Source: Lysobacter alkalisoli (GTDB taxonomy: Bacteria > Pseudomonadota > Gammaproteobacteria > Xanthomonadales > Xanthomonadaceae). From it: a DNA stretch of 64,000 nt. The DNA lies in NCBI RefSeq assembly GCF_006547045.1, contig NZ_CP041242.1, positions 1,808,001-1,872,000 of the forward strand, given 5' to 3'. A model generated the notes under the pieces. The model searched no databases, was not told the DNA's origin, and saw nothing but the letters and a program-made list of their open reading frames with translations. This document shows, in pieces, positions 32,005 through 41,955 of this stretch; the first letter of the stretch is position 1; each line of letters begins with the position of its first letter. Made by a program: the position numbers and the translations under genes.

Positions 32005-32412
32005 GAGGAACACTCCTTGTGTCGTGGAACGTCTATGTCCGCGGCATCGGCCTTTCCGATACCGGATGGACCTGGCATGGCCCCCCTTGATCCAGCACTC
32101 CCACCACTGGATCGCCTGTACTGCGCGACTGATTCCCGGATTGGCAGCAGCGGCGACGGCCCACTGCGGACAGGCACGCCCGTCATGTTCGAAAGCCGAT
32201 GCGTCAACCGTTCGCGGATTCACCCATGGCAACCCCGGGGGTGAACGTGATGGAAATCGCAGAACCCTTTCAGGACCATGGCAGCCAATGCGGGAAAGCG
32301 ACCGCCGTTCCAGTCCGGCGGCGCGGACTCGTGCGTCCTGCCAGACCGTTGGTGCAGGGGCGTCTCACCCGATGCGAGGCCGGCTTGGTATCGTGGTGCC
32401 CGGTCCCGCTTG
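32005..32412. other. 408-bp gap between divergent secreted-protein gene and rarA
   Basis: It should hold both promoters. No -35/-10 pair stands out, and no repeat or RNA gene was recognised. rarA could extend upstream in frame into this gap, but the added residues look unlike the family. Confidence 0.5.
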
Positions 32413-33807
32413 ATGAATCGCCGATTTGGTCCGCCGCGCTTCCGTACCCCCTACCGACACCCCGACCTGCTTGATGTCAACCGCGACGCCATGCGCCCGC
32501 TGGCCGAGCGCATGCGTCCGGTGACTTTCGATGAGATGGTCGGTCAACGCCGGCTGCTGGCCGAAGGCAGCGCGCTGCGGCGGGCGGTCGAGGGCGGTCA
32601 CGTGCACTCGATGGTGCTGTGGGGCCCGCCGGGCTGCGGAAAGACCACGCTCGCGCTGTTGCTGGCCAGGTACGCCGATGCCGAATTCCGGGCGATCTCG
32701 GCGGTGCTGTCGGGCTTGCCCGAGGTGCGCCAGGTGCTGGCCGAAGCCGCGCACCGCTTCGCCGAAGGCCGCCGCACGGTGTTGTTCGTCGACGAGGTCC
32801 ATCGATTCAACAAGACCCAGCAGGATGCATTCCTGCCGCATATCGAACGCGGCACCATCGTGTTCGTCGGCGCGACGACCGAGAATCCATCGTTCGAACT
32901 GAACTCCGCGCTGCTGTCGCGCTGCCGCGTGCATGTACTGGAAGCAGTGGCGCCAGATGACATCATCGTCACCCTGCGGCATGCGCTGGCCGACGAGTCG
33001 CGCGGCCTGGGCGGGCAGGGGGAGGGCGGATCGAAGGTCAGCATCAGCGACGAGTGCCTGGCCGAGATTGCCCGTGCCGCCGATGGCGACGTGCGCCGCG
33101 CCCTGACCCTGCTCGAGATTGCCGCCGAACTGGCCGCCGACGAGGGCGGCGAGATCACCGAGCAGACCCTGCTGCAGGTGCTGGCCGATCGCACCCGCCG
33201 TTTCGACAAGGGTGGCGAGCAGTTCTACGACCAGATCTCGGCCCTGCACAAATCCGTACGCAGCTCCAACCCCGATGCCGCGCTGTACTGGCTGGCACGC
33301 ATGCTCGACGGCGGCTGCGACCCGATCTACCTCGCGCGCCGGCTGACCCGGATGGCGGTGGAGGACATCGGCCTGGCCGATCCCCGCGCTCTTCAGATGG
33401 CGACCGATGCCTGGGATGCCTACGACCGTCTCGGCAGCCCGGAGGGGGAACTGGCGCTGGCGCAGCTGGTGATCTATCTGGCCAGCACGGCCAAGTCGAA
33501 TGCGGCCTATGCCGCCTACAAGGCGGCACGCAGGGATGTAGCGGAGTACGGCACCCAGGAGGTGCCCATGCACCTGCGCAACGCGCCGACGAAACTGATG
33601 AAGTCGCTGGGTTACGCCAAGGGCTACCAGTACGACCACGATGCCGAAGGCGGCGTCGCCCTGGACCAGACCGGTTTCCCGAATGCGATGGGCGAGCGCG
33701 TCTATTACCAGCCGGTGGAGCGGGGCATGGAGATCAAACTGAAGGCGAAGCTGGACCGGTTACGGCAGGTGAGGACGGACGCGCGGCGGAAGCCTGGTGG
33801 GGAATGA
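32413..33807 (+). CDS. rarA: Replication-associated recombination protein A (RarA/MgsA)
   Basis: This AAA+ ATPase of the clamp-loader/WRNIP1 family acts at stalled forks. The 464-residue protein (from MNRRFGPPRF) has MRPVTFDEMVGQ, Walker A LWGPPGCGKTTLALLL, Walker B VLFVDEVHRFNKTQQD, sensor GATTENPSFE and the C-terminal tetramer domain ending in the MEIKLKAKLDRLR helix. A start at the inner MRPLAERMRP is also possible. crcB follows. Confidence 0.95.
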   Translation: MNRRFGPPRFRTPYRHPDLLDVNRDAMRPLAERMRPVTFDEMVGQRRLLAEGSALRRAVEGGHVHSMVLWGPPGCGKTTLALLLARYADAEFRAISAVLSGLPEVRQVLAEAAHRFAEGRRTVLFVDEVHRFNKTQQDAFLPHIERGTIVFVGATTENPSFELNSALLSRCRVHVLEAVAPDDIIVTLRHALADESRGLGGQGEGGSKVSISDECLAEIARAADGDVRRALTLLEIAAELAADEGGEITEQTLLQVLADRTRRFDKGGEQFYDQISALHKSVRSSNPDAALYWLARMLDGGCDPIYLARRLTRMAVEDIGLADPRALQMATDAWDAYDRLGSPEGELALAQLVIYLASTAKSNAAYAAYKAARRDVAEYGTQEVPMHLRNAPTKLMKSLGYAKGYQYDHDAEGGVALDQTGFPNAMGERVYYQPVERGMEIKLKAKLDRLRQVRTDARRKPGGE

Positions 33808-33878
33808 GGGCAAGCAGAGGATGCTCATGTAATCTCTCTATTTGTCCATCATGCTATTGAATTAAAAAGGAATGCGCA

Positions 33879-34277
33879 ATGCACCCTTCTATCTGGTGGT
33901 ATCAGCTGCTGCTGGTGATGTGCGGCGGCGCGCTGGGCGCAGCCGGACGCTACTGGCTGGGCGGTGTACTGCTTCGCCAGCTTGGCAGTGGCTTCCCGTG
34001 GGGGACGTTCGCGGTCAACCTGATCGGCTCGTTCGCGGCCGGCTTCCTTGCCATCTGGCTGGAGGATCGCGGCCCGGCGGGCCTGTACTGGAAGGCCTTC
34101 CTGATCGTCGGCCTCATGGGCGGACTGACCACGTATTCGGCATTGATGCTCGAGTGCCTGCTGTTCGCTCGTTCCGATCGCACGCCGCTGTTGCTGCTCT
34201 ACCTCGGCCTGACCCTGGCCTGCGGGCTACTGCTGGTCTGGGGCGGGGCGCGCGTCGCCATGCTGTTGAGGGGTTGA
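33879..34277 (+). CDS. crcB: Fluoride exporter CrcB/Fluc
   Basis: The 132-residue protein has four membrane helices and the Fluc signatures GGALGAAGRYWLG, PWGTFAVNLIGSF and GLMGGLTTYSALMLE. It forms dual-topology dimers that leak fluoride out of the cell. The 71-bp leader is A+T-rich near the ATG. I looked for a fluoride riboswitch there and found none. Confidence 0.95.
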   Translation: MHPSIWWYQLLLVMCGGALGAAGRYWLGGVLLRQLGSGFPWGTFAVNLIGSFAAGFLAIWLEDRGPAGLYWKAFLIVGLMGGLTTYSALMLECLLFARSDRTPLLLLYLGLTLACGLLLVWGGARVAMLLRG

Positions 34278-34301
34278 GCTGTTGAGGGGCTGAAGGAGGC
34301 C

Positions 34302-34685
34302 TCAGCAGGTTCCGAGTTCCTGCCACTCGTTGCCCTGCTTGCCGTACAGGACCCCTTCGATGCATTTTGCGCCGGCCGGGGCTTTCCGTTCGCGTTCGCG
34401 CTCGAATGCTTCGCGCTGGGCCCGTTCGGCCTCCGCGGCAGCCGCGCTCTTGCGGCGGATCTCGTTGAGCGCCGCCTCGCGTTCGGCCCGGGTCAATTCC
34501 TGCGGTTGAGCCGACGCTGCCTCCACTTGCCCGATGGATGCCGGATCCACCTGCGTAGCTTCGGCCTCGACAACGGGCATGGACCCGGGTTCCGGGGTCG
34601 TCGCCGAACAACCGGCCACTCCCGCCAGCAGGACAACGGCCCCGGCCAGGGCAAACTTCTTCAATGAAATGCAGCGTGGCTCCAT
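34302..34685 (-). CDS. Lipoprotein with C-terminal KC..G...W..L..C motif
   Basis: The 127-residue product has a lipoprotein signal (MEPRCISLKKFALAGAVVLLAGVAGC), an Ala/Glu-rich helical middle (REAALNEIRRKSAAAAEAERAQREAFERERER, likely coiled coil) and a tail GAKCIEGVLYGKQGNEWQELGTC. The same tail design ends the membrane protein at 60537-60917. Function is unknown. It is convergent with crcB. Confidence 0.75.
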   Translation of the reverse strand: MEPRCISLKKFALAGAVVLLAGVAGCSATTPEPGSMPVVEAEATQVDPASIGQVEAASAQPQELTRAEREAALNEIRRKSAAAAEAERAQREAFERERERKAPAGAKCIEGVLYGKQGNEWQELGTC

Positions 34686-34879
34686 GGCTCCCCAACCCGA
34701 CATGCGCTTACGCGCCAATCCGCAATACTAGCCGGAACACGCTCGGGGACGGGGCGACCGGTGCCGCGATTTTCTGAAGTTGCCCAGCTGCGGTGGCATC
34801 GACACCTTCATGACCTGGCGCATGCTAGCGTCGCCTCGTGAGTGCGGTGGTCCAGTAACCATTCCCCGGGGAGTACGTG

Positions 34880-35050
34880 ATGGGCGAGCCAGCCGACGCG
34901 ATAAGCGAGGCCAGCAAAGCACGGGAGCGCACGGTGTTCCTGTTGCTGACCGTAGTGTTGTTCCCGCTGCTGGCGGTGCTGTTCGTGGCCGGATACGGTT
35001 TCCTGGTCTGGATCTGGCAGATCTTCAATGGACCACCGACGGGACATTGA
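34880..35050 (+). CDS. napE: NapE, small membrane protein of periplasmic nitrate reductase
   Basis: The 56-residue product (MGEPADAISEASKARE, then one long hydrophobic helix FLLLTVVLFPLLAVLFVAGY, ending FNGPPTGH) matches the NapE/TorE type in size, topology and position as first gene of the operon. Its exact role is unknown. No FNR-like site was found in the 194 bp upstream. Confidence 0.85.
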   Translation: MGEPADAISEASKARERTVFLLLTVVLFPLLAVLFVAGYGFLVWIWQIFNGPPTGH

Positions 35051-35053
35051 ACG

Positions 35054-35554
35054 ATGCCGGCCGCACACGATCCTGCCCGCAGGCGTCTTCTGCTCGGCCG
35101 TCCAGGCGAACCAGCGCCGCTGCGTCCGCCATGGGCACTGGGCGAGACGGCCTTCATCGATACCTGCACCGGCTGCAATGCCTGCGTGGAGCGTTGCCCG
35201 CAGCAGGTACTGGTGCGAGCGGATGGCGGGTATCCGGCATTCGATCCTCATCGGGGCGAATGTACCTTCTGCGGTGAGTGCGTCGACAGTTGCAGGACCG
35301 GTGCGATTGCCCGGCATGCCGGTGCGCCGGCATGGTCGCTTCGTGCGCATGTCGACGCCGGATGTCTGGCCCGGCAGGGTGTGGTCTGCGCCAGCTGCGC
35401 CGACGCCTGTCCGGAGCGGGCGATCGCTTTTCGACCCGCGCTTCCGGTATCCACGCCGGCCGTCGATACCGCCCGTTGCACCGGCTGCGGGGCCTGCGTG
35501 AACAGCTGTCCTGTGGACGCCATGGAACTGCTGCCAGAGGCGGGGAGGGCTTGA
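35054..35554 (+). CDS. napF: NapF ferredoxin-type protein
   Basis: The 166-residue protein has iron-sulfur motifs [22 protein letters not shown], a short CASCADAC and [11 protein letters not shown]. NapF is cytoplasmic and helps mature NapA before export. It lies 3 bp after napE; its TGA overlaps the napD start. Confidence 0.93.
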   Translation: MPAAHDPARRRLLLGRPGEPAPLRPPWALGETAFIDTCTGCNACVERCPQQVLVRADGGYPAFDPHRGECTFCGECVDSCRTGAIARHAGAPAWSLRAHVDAGCLARQGVVCASCADACPERAIAFRPALPVSTPAVDTARCTGCGACVNSCPVDAMELLPEAGRA

Positions 35555-35895
35555 TGAGAAATGCGCAAACCATAGCCGACACAGCGGCGCCAGGGGACGA
35601 ATGGCATGTCGCCAGTTTCATCGTCCAGCACCGGGCCGATGCGAGCGGGGAACTGGATGCCGGCATTGCCCGGCTCCCGGGGCTCGAGCGCTTCGACGGC
35701 GACGCGACCCGCAGCATCGTGTTGTGCGAATCATCCCATTCACGCGCCCTGATGGACGGCATCGAAGCCCTGCGCGCGATCTCCGGTGTCATCAACGTAT
35801 CCCTCGTCTATCACCATGTCGAACCGCGTGCGGATCTCGACGCACGCATCCAGGAATACCCATCGCCTGCGCCTGTCGGAGGAACGGAGCCATGA
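35554..35895 (+). CDS. napD: NapD, NapA signal-peptide chaperone
   Basis: The 113-residue ferredoxin-fold protein ([37 protein letters not shown]) matches NapD, which binds the Tat signal of NapA and prevents premature export. It overlaps napF by one base and napA by ATGA. Confidence 0.92.
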   Translation: MRNAQTIADTAAPGDEWHVASFIVQHRADASGELDAGIARLPGLERFDGDATRSIVLCESSHSRALMDGIEALRAISGVINVSLVYHHVEPRADLDARIQEYPSPAPVGGTEP

Positions 35896-38384
35896 CCACC
35901 CGCCGCGAGTTCATCCGCAATACGGCGATCGCCACGGCCGCCGCCGCGGCTGGCCTGCCGGCCACGACCGGCGCCCAGAACGTGTTGCTGGAAGGCGACC
36001 AGGTCAAGCTCAAGTGGGACAAGGCGCCATGCCGCTTCTGCGGCACCGGCTGTGGCGTCAATGTCGCAGTGAAGGATGGCCGTGTGGTCGCCACCCACGG
36101 CGACGTGCATGCCGAGGTCAATCGAGGCATCAACTGCATCAAGGGCTACTTCCTGTCCAAGATCATGTACGGCGCCGACCGCCTGACCCGGCCAATGCTG
36201 CGCAAGAAGGACGGCGCCTACGCGAAGGACGGAGAGTTCACCCCGGTGTCGTGGGACGAGGCCTTCGATGTGATGGCCCAACAGTTCAAGCGCACGCTGA
36301 AGGAAAAGGGGCCGACGGCGGTCGGCATGTTCGGCTCCGGCCAGTGGACGATCTGGGAGGGTTACGCGGCCAACAAGCTGATGAAGGCCGGATTCCGCAG
36401 CAACAACCTCGACCCGAATGCACGGCATTGCATGGCCTCGGCAGCGGTCGGCTTCATGCGCACCTTCGGCATGGACGAGCCAATGGGCTGCTACGACGAC
36501 ATCGAGGCGGCCGATGCCTTCGTGCTGTGGGGCTCGAACATGGCCGAGATGCACCCGATCCTGTGGACCCGGGTCACCGACCGCCGGCTGTCGCACCCGC
36601 ACGTGAAGGTTGCGGTGCTGTCGACCTTCGAGCATCGCAGCTTCGAGCTGGCCGATATCCCGATCGTGTTCAAGCCGCAAAGCGATCTGGTCATCCTCAA
36701 CTACATCGCCAATCACATCATCAGGAGCGGGCGCGTCGACCGGGACTTCGTCGACAAGCACGCCAGTTTCAAGCGCGGCAACGACGATATCGGCTACGGC
36801 CTGCGCCCGGATCATCCGCTGGAGACCGGGGCGAAGAACGCCAGCGATCCTGGAGGCGGCACGCCCATCACCTTCGACGAGTTCGCGGCGTTTGTCGCGC
36901 CGTACACGCTGGAACGCGCGGTGGAAATGACCGGAGTGGAGCGCGGCTGGCTGCAGAAACTGGCCGAGCTGTATGCCGATCCGGACATCAAGGTCACTTC
37001 GTTCTGGACCATGGGCTTCAACCAGCACACGCGCGGAGTGTGGTGCAACAACATGGTCTACAACATCCATCTGCTGACCGGGAAGATATCGACCCCGGGC
37101 AACAGCCCGTTCTCGCTGACCGGCCAGCCCTCGGCCTGTGGCACCGCACGCGAGGTGGGAACGTTCTCGCACCGGCTGCCGGCCGACATGGAAGTGACCA
37201 ATCCGGAACACCGCAGGCATGCCGAGGAGATCTGGAAGGTTCCACACGGGATCATCCAGAACAAACCGGGCCTGCATGCGGTGGCGCAGAACCGTGCGCT
37301 GCGCGACGGCACGCTCAACGCATACTGGGTGATGGTCAACAACAACATGCAGGCCGCGGCCAACCTGCGCGAGGAAACCTGGCCCGGCTATCGCAACCCG
37401 GACAACTTCATCGTCGTCTCCGATGCCTACCCGACGGTTACCGCCCAGGCCGCCGACCTGATCCTGCCGGCGGCGATGTGGGTGGAGAAGGAAGGCGCCT
37501 ACGGAAATGCCGAACGTCGCACCCACTTCTGGCACCAGCTGGTCAAGGCACCCGGCGAGGCACGCTCGGACCTGTGGCAGTTGATGGAGTTCTCCAGGCG
37601 TTTCACCACCGACGAGACTTGGCCGGAGGAGATTCTTGCCGCGAACCCCGAGTTCCGTGGCAGGAGCCTGTTCGATGTTCTGTTCCGCAACGGCAAGGTC
37701 GACGCGTTCCCGGTCGAAGACATCGCCGAGGGCTATGCCAACGACGAGGCCGGGCTGTTCGGTTTCTATCCACAGAAGGGCCTGTTCGAGGAGTACGCGG
37801 AGTTCGGACGCGGACACGCTCATGACCTCGCGCCGTTCGACATGTACCACGCGACGCGCGGCCTGCGCTGGCCGGTGGTCGATGGCAAGGAAACCCTGTG
37901 GCGCTACCGCGAGGGCGCCGATCCATACGTGGAGAAGGGCACCGGCTTCCAGTTCTACGGCAACAAGGACGGCCGCGCGGTGATCTGGGCGCTGCCCTAC
38001 GAGCCACCGGCCGAATCGCCGGACGAGGAGTACGACATGTGGCTGGTCACCGGCCGGGTGCTGGAACACTGGCACTCCGGCTCTATGACCATGCGGGTGC
38101 CCGAGCTCTACAGTTCGTTTCCCGCGGCGGTGGCGTTCATGCACCCGGACGATGCTCGCGAACGCGGGCTCAAGCGTGGCGACGAGGTGCGCGTCGTCTC
38201 CCGCCGTGGCGACATGCGTACCCGCGTCGAGACCCGCGGCCGCAACCGGATGCCGCGCGGGATGGTGTTCGTGCCGTGGTTCGATGCCGGCCAGCTGATC
38301 AACAAGGTCACCCTGGATGCGACCGATCCGATCTCGAAGCAGACCGACTACAAGAAATGCGCGGTCAAGGTGGTGGCGGCATGA
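35892..38384 (+). CDS. napA: NapA, catalytic subunit of periplasmic nitrate reductase
   Basis: NapA reduces nitrate to nitrite in the periplasm with a bis-MGD molybdenum centre. The 830-residue protein has a Tat signal ([19 protein letters not shown]), [4Fe-4S] cysteines C47, C50, C54 and C82, and the predicted Mo-ligand C180 (NARHCMASA). Length and motifs are complete. It accepts electrons from NapB, encoded next. Confidence 0.97.
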   Translation: MTTRREFIRNTAIATAAAAAGLPATTGAQNVLLEGDQVKLKWDKAPCRFCGTGCGVNVAVKDGRVVATHGDVHAEVNRGINCIKGYFLSKIMYGADRLTRPMLRKKDGAYAKDGEFTPVSWDEAFDVMAQQFKRTLKEKGPTAVGMFGSGQWTIWEGYAANKLMKAGFRSNNLDPNARHCMASAAVGFMRTFGMDEPMGCYDDIEAADAFVLWGSNMAEMHPILWTRVTDRRLSHPHVKVAVLSTFEHRSFELADIPIVFKPQSDLVILNYIANHIIRSGRVDRDFVDKHASFKRGNDDIGYGLRPDHPLETGAKNASDPGGGTPITFDEFAAFVAPYTLERAVEMTGVERGWLQKLAELYADPDIKVTSFWTMGFNQHTRGVWCNNMVYNIHLLTGKISTPGNSPFSLTGQPSACGTAREVGTFSHRLPADMEVTNPEHRRHAEEIWKVPHGIIQNKPGLHAVAQNRALRDGTLNAYWVMVNNNMQAAANLREETWPGYRNPDNFIVVSDAYPTVTAQAADLILPAAMWVEKEGAYGNAERRTHFWHQLVKAPGEARSDLWQLMEFSRRFTTDETWPEEILAANPEFRGRSLFDVLFRNGKVDAFPVEDIAEGYANDEAGLFGFYPQKGLFEEYAEFGRGHAHDLAPFDMYHATRGLRWPVVDGKETLWRYREGADPYVEKGTGFQFYGNKDGRAVIWALPYEPPAESPDEEYDMWLVTGRVLEHWHSGSMTMRVPELYSSFPAAVAFMHPDDARERGLKRGDEVRVVSRRGDMRTRVETRGRNRMPRGMVFVPWFDAGQLINKVTLDATDPISKQTDYKKCAVKVVAA

Positions 38385-39001
38385 ACGCAGGCTCGCCGAT
38401 GAACATCAGGGGCATAGGTCGAAGGGCAGGGCAGCGGGGCGCGGTCGACAGCCGGACCCTGGTCGTGATCCTCGGTGGAGCGGTGGCGGTACTGCTCGGC
38501 ATCGTGATCGTTCTGCTGTTCCGGTCAGAAAGGCAGGCGCCTCGGCCCCATGCAGGCATCCCGGCCGCGGAGCCCGTCCACACGTTGCCGCAGACCGGTC
38601 AGATCGACGCGATCCGACGTGGCATACCGGTGGACGAGGAGGGCATCCCGCCGCCGATGGCGCGGGTACAGAACGTCGACATCAAGCGCGAACGTGCCTA
38701 TCCGATGCAGCCGCCGACCATCCCGCATGCGATCGACAACTACCAGGTCACCGTCAATACCAACCGTTGCATGCTGTGCCACGCGCGTTCCAACGCGGCC
38801 GACTTCCAGGCTCCGCCGGTCAGCGTGACCCACTACATGGACCGCGACGACCAGTTCCTCGCGACCATTTCGCCGCGACGCTACTTCTGCAGCCAGTGCC
38901 ACGTGGTGCAGACAGATGCCAGACCGCTGGTGGCGAACGGCTTCCGTGACATCGACACAGTGCTGGCCGACGAACAGGCCAGACGCGGACAGGCGAACTG
39001 A
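38381..39001 (+). CDS. napB: NapB, diheme cytochrome c subunit
   Basis: The 206-residue protein has an N-terminal membrane anchor/signal ([24 protein letters not shown]) and two heme sites, CMLCH and CSQCH. It passes electrons from NapC to NapA. The uncleaved-looking anchor makes it longer than many NapB proteins. It overlaps napA by ATGA. Confidence 0.95.
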   Translation: MNAGSPMNIRGIGRRAGQRGAVDSRTLVVILGGAVAVLLGIVIVLLFRSERQAPRPHAGIPAAEPVHTLPQTGQIDAIRRGIPVDEEGIPPPMARVQNVDIKRERAYPMQPPTIPHAIDNYQVTVNTNRCMLCHARSNAADFQAPPVSVTHYMDRDDQFLATISPRRYFCSQCHVVQTDARPLVANGFRDIDTVLADEQARRGQAN

Positions 39002-39002
39002 C

Positions 39003-39602
39003 ATGTGGACGCGGGCAAAGCACAGGTTTCTCGAACTCTGGAAGACCCTGCGCAAACCGAGCCGGCACTACAGCCTCGGTTTCCTGACCCTGGGCGGGTT
39101 CATCGCCGGGATCATCTTCTGGGGTGGATTCAACACGGCGCTGGAAGCGACCAACACCGAAAGCTTCTGTACCGGTTGCCATGAAATGCGCGACAACGTC
39201 TTCGAGGAGTTGAAGACCACCATCCACTACAACAACCGTTCCGGTGTGCGCGCGACCTGCCCGGATTGCCACGTTCCGCACGACTGGACCGACAAGATTG
39301 CGCGCAAGATGCAGGCTTCGAAAGAGGTCTGGGGGAAGGTGTTCGGCACCATCAATACTCGCGAGAAGTTCCTCGATGAGCGCCTGGTCCTCGCCAGTCA
39401 CGAATGGGCACGGCTGAAAGCCAACGATTCGCTGGAATGCCGAAACTGTCACGACTACGATTCGATGGACCTGACCCGGCAGGCGCCGCGGTCGGCACAG
39501 ATCCACCAGCGCTGGCTCGGCAGCGGCGAGAAAACCTGCATCGACTGCCACAAGGGCGTCGCTCACCAGTTGCCTGACATGCGGGACATCCCTCAGGGGT
39601 AA
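39003..39602 (+). CDS. napC: NapC, membrane-anchored tetraheme quinol dehydrogenase
   Basis: The 199-residue NapC/NirT-family protein has one N-terminal helix ([18 protein letters not shown]) and four CxxCH sites: CTGCH, CPDCH, CRNCH and CIDCH. It oxidises menaquinol or ubiquinol and feeds NapB. The family also includes CymA, which feeds MtrA in Shewanella, so it may serve the decaheme conduit encoded 7 kb downstream. Confidence 0.95.
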   Translation: MWTRAKHRFLELWKTLRKPSRHYSLGFLTLGGFIAGIIFWGGFNTALEATNTESFCTGCHEMRDNVFEELKTTIHYNNRSGVRATCPDCHVPHDWTDKIARKMQASKEVWGKVFGTINTREKFLDERLVLASHEWARLKANDSLECRNCHDYDSMDLTRQAPRSAQIHQRWLGSGEKTCIDCHKGVAHQLPDMRDIPQG

Positions 39603-39675
39603 TGCTTCCAAGGCGTCGTCGATCGTTTATGACAGACGCAGGGCAGAAGGCTGCAACCGACAGATTCAGTATTAA

Positions 39676-39689
39676 TTGACACAGGTCAA
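39676..39689. promoter_or_regulatory. FNR/ANR-like site before the universal stress gene
   Basis: TTGAC-ACAG-GTCAA is a perfect 5-4-5 palindrome matching the FNR/ANR/DNR consensus (TTGAY-N4-RTCAA). It is centred 60 bp upstream of the stress-protein ATG. Confidence 0.7.
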
Positions 39690-39742
39690 CAGGCGTCTGT
39701 GGTAATGGTGCGTAATGGGCATTACAGCCATCACCGGATGCC

Positions 39743-40597
39743 ATGGACATGATCAAGGATCTGGTACTTCCCCTCACCGACACGCCCGGTGACGCCAACG
39801 CGTTGGATGCGGCGCTGATCCTGGCCGACTACACACAGGCGCATCTCACCGTGGTGGGGACAATCTATCTTCCGTCTCCGGCATACGGAGCCTGGGGAAT
39901 GACCCTGGACGCTTCGTCGATGCAGCGGGTCCACACCGAGGCACGTGCCATGGCGGAAGCCCAGGCTGCGCAGTTGCGCGAGCGTCTCAACCGGGAAGCG
40001 GTCTCATCGGAGTTGCGCCTGGTGGAGACACTGGTACCCAATTCGCAGCGTAAAGCGTTACTGCACGCACGCTATGCCGATCTCGTCGTGATGACGTCTG
40101 CCGAGGATGGAACTGGCGGGAGCCCCTCCGTCCACGCCTTCTTCAGCACGATGCTGCTTGAATCAGGACGGCCGGTGCTGGTTGTTCCGCCCAGCTGTCG
40201 CCTGAAGATGCCACCACGGCATATCGTGGTGGCATGGCGACCCACACGGGAAGCGACGAATGCCCTGCATGCGGCGATGCCGCTGTTGCGCACCGCTCAA
40301 ACGGTGGATGTGCTGGAGATAGAGAGCGGGCCGGAGGAACGTAGCGAGGATGGAGAGCAGCCAGGTGCGGATATTGCAACGCACCTGGCCCGGCATGACC
40401 TCAAGGTGCGTGTTGTGGTCAAACAGCAGCACGGTGATCCAGTGGCTACGGCACTGCTGCGACACTGCAATGAATCCGATGCCGAGCTGTTGGTTGCAGG
40501 CGGATATGGTGGTTCGCGTTTCCGTGAATGGATGCTCGGTGGAACGACCCGTCAGCTGCTGCAGTTCGCGCATCTTCCGGTGTTCTTCTCGCATTGA
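39743..40597 (+). CDS. Universal stress protein, two UspA domains
   Basis: The 284-residue protein has two Usp folds: residues about 5-150 (DLVLPLTDTPGDANALDAAL ... GRPVLVVPPS) and 160-284 (HIVVAWRPTREATNAL ... LLVAGGYGGSRFREWMLGGTTRQLLQ). The second half keeps the ATP-binding-like GGYG...R...GG pattern. Tandem Usp proteins under FNR-type control are common in facultative denitrifiers. The upstream palindrome supports anaerobic induction. Confidence 0.9.
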   Translation: MDMIKDLVLPLTDTPGDANALDAALILADYTQAHLTVVGTIYLPSPAYGAWGMTLDASSMQRVHTEARAMAEAQAAQLRERLNREAVSSELRLVETLVPNSQRKALLHARYADLVVMTSAEDGTGGSPSVHAFFSTMLLESGRPVLVVPPSCRLKMPPRHIVVAWRPTREATNALHAAMPLLRTAQTVDVLEIESGPEERSEDGEQPGADIATHLARHDLKVRVVVKQQHGDPVATALLRHCNESDAELLVAGGYGGSRFREWMLGGTTRQLLQFAHLPVFFSH

Positions 40598-40734
40598 GGT
40601 TCGGTCCTCTTCGGGTCAGGAAGGCCCATCCCGCTCGGGTTGGAGTGTCAAGGACCAATGGAATGACGGCTTCGTCCGACTTCAGGTGATGACAGGTACC
40701 GGAGAAAGCCGAGCCTCGAACGGGAGATACACTC

Positions 40735-41040
40735 ATGCATCAACTAAATACCAATCGCATGCGCCGCGACCTGCGCAAAATCGTCGACGATGTCGAGCGA
40801 ACCGTGCAGAACATGGCCGGCGCTGGCGGAGAGCAGTTCGACGAGCTGAAACTGAGTACAGGTCGCCGGCTGCGAAAAGTCAGCTCACAACTGGCTGAAC
40901 TCGAGCACGGTGCGATCGACCGCGCACGGGCTGCGGGAAAGCACACGCGAGATTACGTGCACAACCACCCGTGGGTTGTGGTTGGAAGCCTGGCGGCTCT
41001 GGTGATCGCACTAGGTGTACTGACTCGAAGGCGGCGTTGA
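40735..41040 (+). CDS. ElaB/YqjD/DUF883 membrane-anchored protein
   Basis: The 101-residue product has a long amphipathic helix (RRDLRKIVDDVERTVQNMAGAGGEQFDELK), a C-terminal membrane helix (PWVVVGSLAALVIALGVL) and an RRRR end, the layout of the DUF883 family; E. coli members tether ribosomes to the membrane in stationary phase. It is 137 bp after the stress gene and may be cotranscribed. Confidence 0.85.
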   Translation: MHQLNTNRMRRDLRKIVDDVERTVQNMAGAGGEQFDELKLSTGRRLRKVSSQLAELEHGAIDRARAAGKHTRDYVHNHPWVVVGSLAALVIALGVLTRRRR

Positions 41041-41255
41041 AACGTTTCATGGCCATCCCGTGGACCGCGGCCGCCAGGCAGGATCTGAGCGTGGCTGCAG
41101 GCCGCTGAAGTACATCGATGGGAGCCTTCCATAGGCTCCCTGTTCGCCTTCTCCCATTGCTTGCGGGCATCGTCGCGTCATTCGCGCCTTATAGCCTTTT
41201 CGCGATGGAATTTTGTCGCGTGTCAGGCACCGCGACGCCCGATGCGGGCTCCTGT

Positions 41256-41639
41256 CTATCGATGCCCTTCATCGTCATGCTCTTCATCGACCGCTTCAGT
41301 CTGAGCCGGTTGCATGTTCTTCCGTACTTTGGACGCAGGGTGCTCGCCCATGCCGTCCATACCACGATGACGCATCTCCATCCCTGATTCCATCATTGGA
41401 TTCTGGCCAATGAGGTGCGCCGGATAGGCGCGATCGAAATCGCCCTGTTGCATGTACTTGACCATGTAATAGCCGGAACAAAGAGCGGTCCCGATTCCAA
41501 CCACCAATGCAAGCACGCCTGCCGACAGGACCAGCGAGCTCGACTCGGTACGCCCGCGTCGGATAAGTAGCAAGCCCCACACAGCCAATGTGATGGAAGC
41601 GAGTACAGTCAGATCGCCGAGAAACTCAGCCATTGTCAT
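41256..41639 (-). CDS. Small membrane protein with Met/His-rich tail
   Basis: The 127-residue product has two membrane helices (LGDLTVLASITLAVWGLLLI and LVLSAGVLALVVGIGTALCSGYYM) followed by a tail with many Met, His, Asp and Glu residues (MMESGMEMRHRGMDGMGEH ... DEEHDDEGH). Such tails often bind copper or other soft metals. It is divergent from a copper-type ATPase, with FNR-like sites between. I do not recognise the family. Confidence 0.75.
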   Translation of the reverse strand: MTMAEFLGDLTVLASITLAVWGLLLIRRGRTESSSLVLSAGVLALVVGIGTALCSGYYMVKYMQQGDFDRAYPAHLIGQNPMMESGMEMRHRGMDGMGEHPASKVRKNMQPAQTEAVDEEHDDEGHR

Positions 41640-41690
41640 GCTCCTCGAAGAGTTGTGCCAACCAGCGTGATCGATCGATCAATCGCCGTA

Positions 41691-41704
41691 TTGATCTGGA
41701 TCAG
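41691..41704. promoter_or_regulatory. FNR/ANR-like site before the Met/His-rich membrane protein
   Basis: TTGAT-CTGG-ATCAG, one base off a perfect palindrome, centred 58 bp upstream of the minus-strand gene. Confidence 0.6.
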
Positions 41705-41769
41705 CAAAGCCACATTCAGGCAAGGGAAGCGGCCTCAGCCACTCATCGGCAATTTCGACTCGATGGAGC

Positions 41770-41783
41770 TTGACGCAGGTCAA
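41770..41783. promoter_or_regulatory. FNR/ANR-like site before the P1B ATPase
   Basis: TTGAC-GCAG-GTCAA, a perfect palindrome nearly identical to the one at 39676-39689. It is about 180 bp upstream of the chosen ATPase start. Confidence 0.65.
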
Positions 41784-41955
41784 GTCGCTACCAGGGTTTG
41801 CGTCCAACATGATCGCCGACCCCAGCGTAAGACGACCGGTCTTTTCAGGCTCCCAAGCCAGACAGGTCTTCGACGCGACCCATCAAGGATCGGCGCTTGA
41901 CGACACAGGCTCCCCAGAGCGGCCGCCAGGCACCAAGCAAGCTGAGGCAACTGCA

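Larger units (their letters stand above)
41640..41955. other. Divergent control region with two FNR-like sites
   Basis: The 316-bp gap before the P1B ATPase holds TTGAT-CTGG-ATCAG (41691-41704) and TTGAC-GCAG-GTCAA (41770-41783). The ATPase frame stays open far upstream of the chosen ATG, so a longer protein is formally possible, but that stretch overlaps the second site. Confidence 0.6.

Noticed and set aside
33808-33878. Fluoride riboswitch in front of crcB
   Set aside because: The leader is only 71 bp and lacks the conserved pseudoknot blocks of the class.
34686-34879. FNR-like site upstream of the nap operon
   Set aside because: It was expected from the neighbours but no TTGAY-N4-RTCAA palindrome, even with two mismatches, was found there.
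41118-41387. Plus-strand frame with a signal-like N-terminus (MGAFHRLPVRLLPLLAGIVAS)
   Set aside because: It overlaps the end of the better supported Met/His-rich membrane gene on the other strand, has no ribosome-binding site, and its second half is the mirror of that gene.
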